Shown here: one piece after another, positions 6,730 through 14,195 of the stretch
Layout: the number at the start of each line of letters is the position of its first letter
Position numbering within the stretch: position 1 is the stretch's first letter
DNA from: Gammaproteobacteria bacterium
GTDB lineage: Bacteria; Pseudomonadota; Gammaproteobacteria; Steroidobacterales; SZUA-146
Direction: 5' to 3'
Length of the DNA stretch: 16,140 bases
Assembly (NCBI GenBank): GCA_003228965.1
Contig: QIGP01000337.1
Span: 1-16,140, forward strand
The notes under the pieces: model-generated
The model's database searches: none
What the model was told of the DNA's origin: nothing
Seen by the model: the letters and a program-made list of their open reading frames with translations, nothing else
Made by a program: the position numbers and the translations under genes

Positions 6730-7701
6730 ATGAATTTGGTTAAAACATTGGCAAAAGTGGCTATGGGCGTAATGGTTGCTCGCGGCGTGGGCAAAATGAT
6801 GGGCCGCAAAGGCGGCTCAGGCACTGGCTCCACCGGCGGCGGACTTGGGGGCCTCGGTGGTCTTCTGGGCGGTGGCTCAACGTCATCTTCGCAATCTTCG
6901 GGCGCCGGACGAGGAATCGGAGGCTCTGATGGTGTTGGCGGTTTAAGCCAGGGCAACCATCAAAGCGGCCGCGGATTTGGCAGATCACCTCAGCAAAACC
7001 AGAATAGCGGCGGATTGGGAGGTCTGCTTGAAGGTCTGACTCGCGGCCTCGGCCAACAGCAAGGTGGTACACAACCTGCCAGCAGCGGCCAATCGGGTGG
7101 CGGTGGCCTCGCTGATATACTCGGTAGCGTATTAGGCGGCAAAGGTGCTGGAGGACTGGCCGGCGGTGGTCTTGGCGGCCTGCTTGAGAGCCTTGGCGGC
7201 GGACGCACAGCCAGCAACCCGCAGGTTCAACGCAACGCCCGTGATCAGCAAACGTGCGACCACAACACACAACCTGCAAGCACAGGTAGCATGGGTGAAT
7301 TACTCAATCAGGCGTTCGGCGGTCAGGTTGCCGAACCCAAACCAGGCCAAAATGCACAAGCTGAAATCATGCTTCGCGGCATGCTCAATGCCGCTAAATC
7401 CGACGGCAAATTCGATCAGGCAGAGCAACAAAAAGTGATGGAACATCTAGGTGACGTTAGCACAGAAGAGCTGGCGTTCGTGCGAAATGAAATGGCACAG
7501 CCTCTCGATGTAGACGCGTTCGTTCGCAGCGTTCCGCGAGGACTTGAGCAACAGGTCTACCTGATGTCTTTGCTTGGAATTGAACTCGACTCGCAGGCAG
7601 AGGCCCAGTACCTCGACCGTCTTGCCAAAGGTCTTGGCATTTCTCAAGCCCAGTCTAATTCGATTCACCAGCAAGTTGGAGTTCCTGCATTGTATGGCTA
7701 A
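6730..7701 (+). CDS. Glycine-rich DUF533 (YebE/TerB-like) protein
   Basis: 323 residues from ATG 6730, which has AGAAGGA 7 bases upstream; an upstream in-frame start at 6682 would precede that ribosome site and is rejected. The N-terminal 25 residues (MNLVKTLAKVAMGVMVARGV) form one hydrophobic or amphipathic helix, which in this family associates with the inner membrane. Residues about 27-205 are a low-complexity linker rich in Gly, Gln and Ser with recurrent GGLGGLL blocks. Residues about 210-320 are the conserved DUF533 domain (MLRGMLNAAKSDGKFDQAEQ, VYLMSLLGIELDSQAEAQYL), all-helical and TerB-like, with the DGKFDQAE acidic motif recalling TerB metal-binding sites. Function is unknown in the family. 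It is a single-gene unit with its own promoter and terminator. Confidence 0.85.
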   Translation: MNLVKTLAKVAMGVMVARGVGKMMGRKGGSGTGSTGGGLGGLGGLLGGGSTSSSQSSGAGRGIGGSDGVGGLSQGNHQSGRGFGRSPQQNQNSGGLGGLLEGLTRGLGQQQGGTQPASSGQSGGGGLADILGSVLGGKGAGGLAGGGLGGLLESLGGGRTASNPQVQRNARDQQTCDHNTQPASTGSMGELLNQAFGGQVAEPKPGQNAQAEIMLRGMLNAAKSDGKFDQAEQQKVMEHLGDVSTEELAFVRNEMAQPLDVDAFVRSVPRGLEQQVYLMSLLGIELDSQAEAQYLDRLAKGLGISQAQSNSIHQQVGVPALYG

Positions 7702-7730
7702 ACATGGCTAATCAGCTGTAGCCGTTTACG

Positions 7731-7764
7731 AAACCGGGCGACCTGCGGGCCGCCCGGTTTTTTT
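7731..7764 (+). terminator. Strong intrinsic terminator after DUF533 gene
   Basis: AAACCGGGCG (7731-7740) pairs perfectly with CGCCCGGTTT (7751-7760) around a 10-base loop, followed by TTTT (7761-7764); the T-run spans 7758-7764. It ends transcription of the gene at 6730-7701, 30 bases past its stop. Confidence 0.92.
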
Positions 7765-7795
7765 CTCTACTGACCCATGAATCGCCAAACAAGGG

Positions 7796-8722
7796 CTAGC
7801 ACCTTACGACACTTCGTTTGTGAGCCGCCGCTTTGGTTAAGAATTTTTCGATCTGCTTGCCACCAAAAGCATGTTCACTTTGCCGCTGCGGATCGGTGAT
7901 GGCGTCCCAGTGCTTTAACACTTCATCGGGATTCTGTTGATGCACTGGCAAGTGGATTCCTTCGCTTTCGACGATACGGCTAATGGCATAGCCTCCTGCA
8001 CCTGCACACAAAATAGTGCGACTAGGCGCGTCTTCGTGACACAACGTCAGGCACCCTGCGGCTACTGATTCGGGTGTTAGCAATTCAAGTAATTTTTTGT
8101 CTGGAATAATATCTTCGGTCATTCGAGTGGCTGCCGTTGGCGCCAGAGAGTTCACCCGAATGTCATACTTTTGCCCTTCAAGTGCAAGCGTATTCATCAA
8201 TCCCACCAGAGCCATTTTGGCCGCTCCGTAGTTACTTTGTCCAAAATTACCGTATAGCCCGCTGGAGGACGTCGTCATGACAATTCGTCCGTAGGCCTGT
8301 TTGCGCATGAGGTCCCAAACCGCTTTCGTGCAAATGACGCTACCCATAAGGTGAACATCTAGCACGAAGCGAAAATCGTCCAACGTCATTTTGGCAAACG
8401 TTTTATCCCGCAGAACGCCTGCATTGTTGATGAGGATGTCAACGCGACCCCACCGCTCAATGGCATCAGCGACCATGCCCTCAACGTCGTCGGGGTTGGT
8501 CACATTGGCACCGTTCGCTATTGCGTCTCCGCCAGCCTGTTTGATTTGCTCGACCACGACTGCGGCTGCTTCAGAAGATTGCCCCGTACCATCTCGTGCT
8601 CCCCCCAAGTCATTAACCACGACCCGGGCACCGCGACTTGCAAGTGCCAATGCGTGAGCTCTACCAAGTCCTCCTCCGGCACCAGTAACAATGGCCACAC
8701 GCTTTTCAAAACTGATACTCAT
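7796..8722 (-). CDS. SDR-family dehydrogenase resembling MFE-2 3-hydroxyacyl-CoA dehydrogenase domain
   Basis: 308 residues from ATG 8722; AGGAG lies 5 bases upstream, which makes the GTG two codons earlier unlikely. It is a classical Rossmann-fold short-chain dehydrogenase: cofactor loop TGAGGGLG (13-20), NNAG (99-102), catalytic Ser in TTSSSGLYG (about 152-154), and Tyr165 and Lys169 in SNYGAAK. The VNDLGGARDGTGQSS segment, LDVHLMGSVICTKAVW and the C-terminal EDAPSRTILCAGAGGYA block are typical of the dehydrogenase half of peroxisomal multifunctional enzyme type 2 and its bacterial homologues, which oxidise 3-hydroxyacyl-CoA with NAD+. A role in fatty acid or steroid side-chain beta-oxidation is likely, but the substrate is unknown and no beta-oxidation partner adjoins it. 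The C-terminal 60 residues extend past the SDR core, as in that subgroup. Confidence 0.9.
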   Translation of the reverse strand: MSISFEKRVAIVTGAGGGLGRAHALALASRGARVVVNDLGGARDGTGQSSEAAAVVVEQIKQAGGDAIANGANVTNPDDVEGMVADAIERWGRVDILINNAGVLRDKTFAKMTLDDFRFVLDVHLMGSVICTKAVWDLMRKQAYGRIVMTTSSSGLYGNFGQSNYGAAKMALVGLMNTLALEGQKYDIRVNSLAPTAATRMTEDIIPDKKLLELLTPESVAAGCLTLCHEDAPSRTILCAGAGGYAISRIVESEGIHLPVHQQNPDEVLKHWDAITDPQRQSEHAFGGKQIEKFLTKAAAHKRSVVRC

Positions 8723-9074
8723 CTGCACTCCTGCGCTTTAGCGCGGTCTGAAATAAATACATCTGACAAGGATTCTCTGCCTGACTTTCGCCTGATCAAA
8801 ACTTGTTAAAACAAAAACTGCGAACGCCTCGGCCAAGATTGTTAATGGTACAGATGCTTTACGACAACCTAATCCAAAAAGTACGCTTAAAGCGCTATCT
8901 ACTACATCTGCGCTCGTCCCCTCAGTACACTCGGCCATTTTGCTTGAATCTCTATTCTAGCACTGGCGATACCACTTCCGCCGATTAAAGGAACTACTAC
9001 AGGAAAATATGACGGTACCAATGTCGCACGTAAACATGGCATGCCAAATACTAAAACAAACCCGTTGAGAAACT
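8723..9074. other. Intergenic stretch upstream of the SDR gene
   Basis: 352 bases between the beta-helix gene's stop and the SDR gene's start. GCGCT-TT-AGCGC (8734-8745) forms a small inverted repeat just upstream of the SDR ribosome site. A 66-codon minus-strand frame (8738-8938) has no ribosome site or recognisable content. No clear promoter was found for the SDR gene. Confidence 0.4.
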
Positions 9075-10427
9075 TTAGCGCGGATTCAAGTGCTCAAAAG
9101 CCCCAATATCGGTTGCAGTTCCCTGCGGCCGTTGCGTACCGTTGATGTCGGTACTGCCAACAGCAAGCGGGGTTTTAGTCGCCGACTCCTGAAAGCGTTT
9201 TAGAACATGGTCTGAGGAAAAGTCGGCATCGTCCAGAGGCAGACGCATATCTTCAACGATAAAACCTTGTCGCCTCAGCGGGACACCGCGCAGCCGTCCA
9301 TAGACCCAATTGGTCGCAAAATGCGCCCTGTTCAACCAACTGCCCTTCACGGCAGGACCACTGCCTGAAAAAATGGCGTTATTAAAAACCGTGATGTCCG
9401 TGGCGCGCCAAAGCGCCAGATGCAAACCCGCACCTGGGCCGCTACTTCTGGTTGTATTGTTAACAACCGCAACGTTAGAAGGCGCGCCGACGCTCTCGTG
9501 GCCTCTTACAACGATGGCCGAAGTGACGGCGTCAGTCACAAGGTTTCCACGAACAATCGCGTCCTGACTGACATAGATACCGACCGTACAGCGAGTGAGC
9601 TGATTATTTTCAATGATATTTACATCGATTCCGCTACCGTACGCCAGGATGCACGGAAACCCCCTGGAGTCGTTTTGACCGGTAATGAAATTGTGGCGTA
9701 CCAGATTGCCGCCTGAACCTGGTTTTATTTCAATGCCGTCATTACCGCCACTGCTACTGGAGTGCAGGTTATATAGCGTGTTGTGCTCGATACGACTGTT
9801 CGAAACGCTGCAGCTACCATCGTGACACCCCAGATAGAAACCTTCTCCCTCAGTGTTTCCAGCGCTCTGGCCCGTCGTGTGCAGTGTGTTGTGGTGCAGA
9901 TGCAGCTGTGCGGAGTTACCCGTGTTGGCCGCGAACGCATTGTTACCTGTATTGCGAATGGTCGAGTGAGACAACTCAAAGTGCGAAGTCTCGCCCATAA
10001 GTCGCACACCAGTGCTACCGCCTGCAAACTCAAGCCCCTGAATGATTAGATAACGACTGTCGATCAGCTCAAGATTGTTCTCGGTATTTTGATTGCTGTC
10101 TGGTCTGGTGAGCAACGGTTTATCGCCCTCAGCAGCTTTAATAGTGATTGGAAGCTCTTCGGTACCCTGAATTGACACCGCGCGTCGACACGATTGCTCG
10201 TAGCGCCCTCCTCTTAATACAAGCGTGTCTCCTGGTTCAAGCCGGTTGGCTATCTGCTCAAACTCCTCAACGCAGTCTGAACCTGCAATGGACGGACCAA
10301 TCTCAATTAGTTCAGCGTTGGTGGGCGAACACACTGTGAGGCCAGTCGCTGCTATTGGTAGCGTAAGCTTCAGGTACCGGCGACACACGGACATTAGTTG
10401 AAGTACGAAAGCGAAAGTAATTGCCAT
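9075..10427 (-). CDS. Secreted right-handed parallel beta-helix protein
   Basis: 450 residues. The first ATG at 10427 has little ribosome-site support; a second ATG at 10394 would begin MSVCRRYLKLTLPIAATGLT, a better signal peptide, with cleavage near TNA|EL. After a GDTLVLRGGRYEQSCRRAVS opening, typical of polysaccharide-lyase-6 and chondroitinase-B-like helices, come repeated coils with the recurring pattern hxhxxNxhxxt (LIIQGLEFAGGSTGVRLMGE, LHLHHNTLHTTGQS, SRIEHNTLYNL, NIIENNQLTRC, VAVVNNTTRSS, ITVFNNAIFSG). The C-terminus NGTQRPQGTATDIGAFEH is the motif seen at the end of many PbH1/choice-of-anchor-Q proteins. Such proteins usually bind or cleave acidic polysaccharides, but I do not see a definite lyase active site, so activity is left open. 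It lies downstream of the small secreted gene at 10583-10930 but is separated from it by a terminator. Confidence 0.85.
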   Translation of the reverse strand: MAITFAFVLQLMSVCRRYLKLTLPIAATGLTVCSPTNAELIEIGPSIAGSDCVEEFEQIANRLEPGDTLVLRGGRYEQSCRRAVSIQGTEELPITIKAAEGDKPLLTRPDSNQNTENNLELIDSRYLIIQGLEFAGGSTGVRLMGETSHFELSHSTIRNTGNNAFAANTGNSAQLHLHHNTLHTTGQSAGNTEGEGFYLGCHDGSCSVSNSRIEHNTLYNLHSSSSGGNDGIEIKPGSGGNLVRHNFITGQNDSRGFPCILAYGSGIDVNIIENNQLTRCTVGIYVSQDAIVRGNLVTDAVTSAIVVRGHESVGAPSNVAVVNNTTRSSGPGAGLHLALWRATDITVFNNAIFSGSGPAVKGSWLNRAHFATNWVYGRLRGVPLRRQGFIVEDMRLPLDDADFSSDHVLKRFQESATKTPLAVGSTDINGTQRPQGTATDIGAFEHLNPR

Positions 10428-10490
10428 TTGGCGACAGTAGTCGTGCAGCGAGCCGGGTGCAATCTACACTTCATCTTTCCCCAATATAAA

Positions 10491-10520
10491 CGGGGCCTAC
10501 CGTTTTACCGATGGGCCCCG
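10491..10520 (-). terminator. Intrinsic terminator of the small sigma-54-controlled gene
   Basis: On the minus strand CGGGGCC (10520-10514) pairs with GGCCCCG (10497-10491), and the message continues TTTATATT. It lies 62-92 bases past the stop at 10583 and insulates the beta-helix gene from it. Confidence 0.7.
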
Positions 10521-10582
10521 CAAAGGGAACGCTACTGGGGGAAGTAGTCTAATTGCCGTCAAACCGGCTTGAGTAGTCCTAC

Positions 10583-10930
10583 TCAGTTAGCCTCGGCGAT
10601 GAGGTCACCCACCTCATTGGGGAGACGCTCATCCAAAGCGTCCAGTATTTGCTCAGAGAATGCGCTGGCAAGTTCTGCCGAGCGTTGAGCAGTTTCAAAC
10701 TCGGCGGCCAATCGGTCGTTTAGAGTTTGTGTGAGCTCGAATGAAAAACCGCTGGCGATAGCCTGCTTATCTGCATTAAGCTCGAAGACCGCGACGTCAT
10801 CCGTCAAGCGGGTATGTAGTGCCATAACCGCTACGACTTCCAGGTCGGCAGCAGCGGGCGTAGATATTAGTCCTGTCGAGACCACTCCAAGAGCGATCAG
10901 CAGGGTCAATGTGCGTTTTTGTAAAGTCAT
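10583..10930 (-). CDS. Small secreted protein under a sigma-54 promoter
   Basis: 115 residues from ATG 10930; AAGGAGG (10940-10946) stands 9 bases upstream, a near-ideal ribosome site. The N-terminus MTLQKRTLTLLIALGVVSTG is a Sec signal peptide with cleavage near AAA|DL (about residue 28). The mature protein of about 87 residues is acidic and predicted mostly helical (LTQTLNDRLAAEFETAQRSA, ILDALDERLPNEVGDLIAEA), with no cysteines and no motif I recognise, so function is unknown. It is preceded by a -24/-12 promoter and is divergent from the sigma-54 activator at 11107, which probably controls it. The strong ribosome site suggests high expression when induced. Confidence 0.8.
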   Translation of the reverse strand: MTLQKRTLTLLIALGVVSTGLISTPAAADLEVVAVMALHTRLTDDVAVFELNADKQAIASGFSFELTQTLNDRLAAEFETAQRSAELASAFSEQILDALDERLPNEVGDLIAEAN

Positions 10931-10967
10931 CTCATTATCCCTCCTTAGTGGGAACAACTACACTATT

Positions 10968-10983
10968 GCAATGACCGTGCCAA
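10968..10983 (-). promoter_or_regulatory. Sigma-54 (-24/-12) promoter
   Basis: The minus strand reads TTGGCACGGTCATTGC, with the diagnostic GG (10981-10980) and GC (10969-10968) separated by exactly 10 bases, close to the RpoN consensus TGGCACG-N4-TTGC. Transcription would start near 10956, about 26 bases before the ATG at 10930. Its position opposite a sigma-54 activator gene strengthens the call. Confidence 0.85.
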
Positions 10984-11040
10984 CTTTGCAATTCGATTAA
11001 AATCAACCGGTTAAAGGTTTTATCTCAGATAGTTAATTCA

Positions 11041-11106
11041 CGAAATTTCGGTTTTAACGATTTTCCGTTACCGAATTTACGAAAAACCGTGTATACTTCG
11101 TAAATT
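11041..11106. promoter_or_regulatory. Inverted-repeat cluster, candidate activator (UAS/operator) sites
   Basis: CGAAATTTCG (11041-11050) is a perfect palindrome. AATTTACGAA (11074-11083) is repeated inverted as TTCGTAAATT (11097-11106). CGGTTTT (11049-11055) is mirrored by AAAACCG (11083-11089). These lie about 85-150 bases upstream of the predicted sigma-54 start, the usual distance for enhancer-binding proteins, and overlap the activator's own promoter, suggesting activation of the divergent gene and autoregulation. Confidence 0.5.
11068..11097 (+). promoter_or_regulatory. Candidate promoter of the sigma-54 activator gene
   Basis: TATACT at 11092-11097 is a good -10; TTACCG at 11068-11073 is a poor -35 at 18 bases. 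The predicted start is only a few bases before the ATG at 11107, so the message would be leaderless or nearly so, consistent with the lack of a ribosome site. Confidence 0.4.
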
Positions 11107-12930
11107 ATGAGCGAAACCAACATTTTACATACTGATTATCGCTGGATGTTCCGGCATGGACCCCATCTAGCCTCCGCCACCGACCAAACCGGACGTTTTT
11201 GCGATGTGAGTTCAAACTTACTGCGACTACTTGGATACTCAAGAGAGCAATTCCTGGCTTTCTCGCCCCAAGACATCGCCACCGAAGAAACACAGGAGGC
11301 GTTAACGAATAAATACCTGCCAAGGCTGCGACTGTCCGGCCAGCTTGAGCACGTGCCGATTGAATACCGACACCGCGCCAACGGTACCGTCAAACTGCTG
11401 GCCGACACAGCGGCCAACGTCACCGAGCCCGATCAAGACTTCCTCTCAGTTAGCTACTACCAGGAAGTCGACAGCTGGGACAGCATTTCGCGCCAGTTCA
11501 AGGCGTTCTACCTGGCCACTCCGGCCATGCTTCACACCATGGACGGCAACGGCTGCGTCGTTGAAGTGAGTGACCGCTGGCTGATTAAACTGGGCTACAC
11601 CCGAAAAGAAGTTATTGGTCGCTATATCGGCGACTTCTACTCGGCTGCTGTGCGGGAAGATTTACGGGACGGCAGTCTAACGCACCTGAATTTCGCCGAA
11701 GAGTACAGTAATCACGAACGCCAAATGGTCACTAAATTGGGCGAGACTCTCGACGTGCTGGTGTCTGCTGCCAGAGTCACGAACCAACGCGGCGAGATGA
11801 TTCGACTCCAGGTTGCGATTAAAGATGTTACCGATCGCAATCGTGCCCTCGCAGATCTTCAAAAAGCGTTCGACGAAAATGCCACGCTGCGTAAAGACCT
11901 TGAACTTGAACGCGACTATTTGCGCGAGAACGTAAAAGTCTCAATGAACGATGGCGAAATCGTAGGCAGCAGCCCGGCACTTCAATCCATGCTCGCGCGA
12001 ATAGAGGCCGTTGCCTACACCACGGCCAGCGTGCTTATTGTTGGCGAATCGGGCACCGGTAAAGAGTTGGTGTCGCACGCCATACATTCGCGAAGCCAGC
12101 GCAAAGATGAAACGCTGGTAACGGTTAACTGCGCCTCGATTCCCAGCGAGCTTTTTGAAAGCGAGTTTTTCGGGCACGTAAAAGGCGCTTTTACTGGCGC
12201 GACCCGTGATCGGATCGGACGCTTTCAGCTGGCCAACGGCGGTACCATATTTCTCGACGAAGTTGGCGAGATTCCGCTTGAACTACAAAGCAAACTGTTG
12301 CGGGTTCTCGAACAACAAGAATTTGAACGCGTTGGTGACGACAAAACCCTGTCAATCGATGTACGTATAATTGCAGCGACGAACCGCAACCTGGCCGCCG
12401 AGGTTGCCGCAGGCCGCTTCCGCGAAGACTTGTTTTACCGCCTGAACGTATTTCCAATTGACGTCCCACCTCTACGTGACCGCGAAGATGACGTACTGCA
12501 AATTGCCAGCCATTTTGTCACCGATATTTGCACAGAATTTGGTCGCCCGGTCATACCGTTGAGCGAACGAAATATTCGTCAGCTCAAAGAATATGCGTGG
12601 CCTGGAAACGTCCGGGAACTTAAGAATGTACTGGAGAGAGCCATCATTCTGGGGAACGACGCCCGCATGAACATCTCTCTTCCCAATGCGTTACGACAAG
12701 AACAACCGGCGAAACAATCTTTAACGGTTAATGACTACCTTAACGAGGAAGAAATGCGTGCGTTTACCAAGCGCAATCTCGAACAGGCGCTTGCGGCGGC
12801 AGGCGGCAAGGTCTCGGGTTCCGGTGGAGCCGCACAACTCCTGGGCGTTAAACCCACCACGCTCTCCGATCGATTGTACGTGTACGGCGTTGAAACACCT
12901 GCCAAACGACGAGGCCGCCCGAAGAACTAG
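11107..12930 (+). CDS. PAS-PAS sigma-54-dependent transcriptional activator (Fis-type HTH)
   Basis: 607 residues. Two PAS sensor domains (about 12-120 and 135-245; [20 protein letters not shown] and [20 protein letters not shown]) are followed by a coiled-coil linker (about 248-278). An AAA+ domain (about 284-515) has Walker A GESGTGKE near 313, the sigma-54-contacting GAFTGA loop intact at 360-365, and Walker B TIFLDE at 380-385. A C-terminal Fis-type helix-turn-helix (about 555-597) comes before a basic AT-hook-like tail KRRGRPKN. Such proteins bind upstream sites and use ATP to open RpoN promoters. There is no receiver domain, so control is by PAS ligand, redox or light rather than a phosphorelay; the cofactor is not predictable. 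The divergent gene has a sigma-54 promoter and is its likely target. Confidence 0.95.
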   Translation: MSETNILHTDYRWMFRHGPHLASATDQTGRFCDVSSNLLRLLGYSREQFLAFSPQDIATEETQEALTNKYLPRLRLSGQLEHVPIEYRHRANGTVKLLADTAANVTEPDQDFLSVSYYQEVDSWDSISRQFKAFYLATPAMLHTMDGNGCVVEVSDRWLIKLGYTRKEVIGRYIGDFYSAAVREDLRDGSLTHLNFAEEYSNHERQMVTKLGETLDVLVSAARVTNQRGEMIRLQVAIKDVTDRNRALADLQKAFDENATLRKDLELERDYLRENVKVSMNDGEIVGSSPALQSMLARIEAVAYTTASVLIVGESGTGKELVSHAIHSRSQRKDETLVTVNCASIPSELFESEFFGHVKGAFTGATRDRIGRFQLANGGTIFLDEVGEIPLELQSKLLRVLEQQEFERVGDDKTLSIDVRIIAATNRNLAAEVAAGRFREDLFYRLNVFPIDVPPLRDREDDVLQIASHFVTDICTEFGRPVIPLSERNIRQLKEYAWPGNVRELKNVLERAIILGNDARMNISLPNALRQEQPAKQSLTVNDYLNEEEMRAFTKRNLEQALAAAGGKVSGSGGAAQLLGVKPTTLSDRLYVYGVETPAKRRGRPKN

Positions 12931-12980
12931 AACCAAGTCTTATTCGGCCGAAACAGGAAAGCGTTAAGTACTACCCGCTT

Positions 12981-13086
12981 CATTGCGAGCCCGAAGGGCG
13001 CGGCAATCTCTTAACGACAATATGGCTTAACTGATCGAATCCACGGCAACCGGACAGGGATTGCCGCACCCGCTTCGCGGGCAATG
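12981..13086. repeat. REP-like palindromic intergenic element
   Basis: A left half at 12981-13008 (CATTGC...GCGGCAATC) faces an inverted right half at 13059-13086 (GATTGCCGC...GCAATG). Each half has its own small hairpin (GCCC-GAA-GGGC and CCCGC-TTC-GCGGG). This matches the widespread intergenic repeat class with CATTGCGAGC and GCGGCAATC ends. It is about 105 bases in all and contains no gene. Confidence 0.7.
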
Positions 13087-13260
13087 ACGTTAGTACATTA
13101 TTATGATCTTAAGGCCACACATACGAACACACACAAAACTGACCTATACTCGGTCGGCGACCGGTGCCCCTCTGACTATAAACAGTGCGAGAACCCTGTT
13201 GCGTAAATTTTTTATTGCCCTTGCCACCCTCTCGAACAATGGTCGAAATAGCAAACTCCG

Positions 13261-13902
13261 GTGACATCAGACCAACATAAACCAACGAACCTCACACTCG
13301 ACGTAGTGGTACTAACCGCCGGGCGATCCTCACGCCTTGGTACCCCCAAACAACACACGTCCCCGGGAGGCAATAGCCTCCTGGAGAACCAGGTGGATCT
13401 CGCTCTGCGACTCCTGGACGCCTTACCCTGTTCGGGCAAACCGATAGTGGTTAGCGGAGCCTACCTACAACAAGACTGCCTCGCGATGGCAGACCTTGGG
13501 CTTCAAACCGATGTAACTCACCTATACAACGCATGCTGGAACGAAGGCAGGAAATCGTCACTGTCCTGTGCACGTTCGTCAGCTACAGCCAGCGGTGTGC
13601 TGGTTGTATTTGTTGACCAATACCGCTTGAGTCTCGAAGACTTGCTTAGCCTGTACGACAGCTGGGCCGAAACACCTCGACGACCTGCGGCTGCCCGGTT
13701 TGCCGATACGATAGGCCCACCGGTTATCTGGCCGCAACGACTTTGGTCAGCGCAAGCGCCAGAAAAACAAACGCTGAACAAAAGCGCATTGCTTGGCAGC
13801 AACCCCACGCTAATCGACCTGCCCAACGCAGAATACGACTTGGATACCGTCCAAGATCTGCAGCGTGCGCTATCCTTTTTCGACACCGAAACGAGCCACT
13901 GA
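13261..13902 (+). CDS. MocA/MobA-like nucleotidyltransferase (divergent)
   Basis: 213 residues from GTG 13261; an in-frame TAG at 13249 rules out an earlier start, and no later start precedes the first strand. Ribosome-site support is poor. The fold signature VVLTAGRSSRLGTPKQ (16-31) is the nucleotide-binding loop of the NTP-transferase family (usual form LAAGxSxRMGxPKQ). NACWNEGRKSSL (90-101) and the metal-binding Asp of VVFVDQYRLS (about 119) match the molybdopterin cytidylyltransferase subgroup (NPxWxxGMxSSL and CDQP). GPPVIWPQRLW (152-162) and EYDLDTVQDLQRAL (191-204) match the end of that family. Differences are Thr for Ala in the first loop, Tyr for Pro after DQ, and Arg-Lys for Met-Gly after NEG. 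Transfer of CMP or GMP to a molybdenum cofactor is possible but no Moco enzyme is nearby. Confidence 0.7.
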   Translation: MTSDQHKPTNLTLDVVVLTAGRSSRLGTPKQHTSPGGNSLLENQVDLALRLLDALPCSGKPIVVSGAYLQQDCLAMADLGLQTDVTHLYNACWNEGRKSSLSCARSSATASGVLVVFVDQYRLSLEDLLSLYDSWAETPRRPAAARFADTIGPPVIWPQRLWSAQAPEKQTLNKSALLGSNPTLIDLPNAEYDLDTVQDLQRALSFFDTETSH

Positions 13903-14072
13903 AACGAACACCAACAGCCCCTCGCTTAAGTACACTGAACGAGCGTTCAAGAACGCGGCAGGCCGGCTGAAACGTTCCTGTGCGGGCCTTAATTGCACTG
14001 TAAAACAGGCGACAAAATCCGCATCATCCAGAAAAGAATACGACCTCAATTCACCTACAAACGCCACCTCTA

Positions 14073-14100
14073 TTGCCGCCGAAAGTTTAGTTGATACAAT
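14073..14100 (+). promoter_or_regulatory. Possible promoter of the formate-THF ligase gene
   Basis: TTGCCG (14073-14078) and TACAAT (14095-14100) with a 16-base spacer, about 95 bases before the ATG at 14196. The 293 bases between 13903 and 14195 hold no convincing gene and no riboswitch I recognise. Confidence 0.35.
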
Positions 14101-14195
14101 CACTTAATAAACCCATTCGGGTTGCAGTGCAGCACGTTTCTTCACCGCAATCTCAATATTCAAAAACCGCCATAAATAACTAATGCAGGTGCGTA

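Noticed and set aside
7016..7200. Glycine-codon repeats in the DUF533 gene as a tandem DNA repeat or CRISPR-like array
   Set aside because: Spacing is irregular and explained by the low-complexity protein linker.
8738..8938. 66-codon minus-strand frame upstream of the SDR gene
   Set aside because: No ribosome site or motif; more likely the SDR upstream region.
12945..12954. Palindrome TTCGGCCGAA after the activator gene as a terminator
   Set aside because: Too short and without a loop or T-run.
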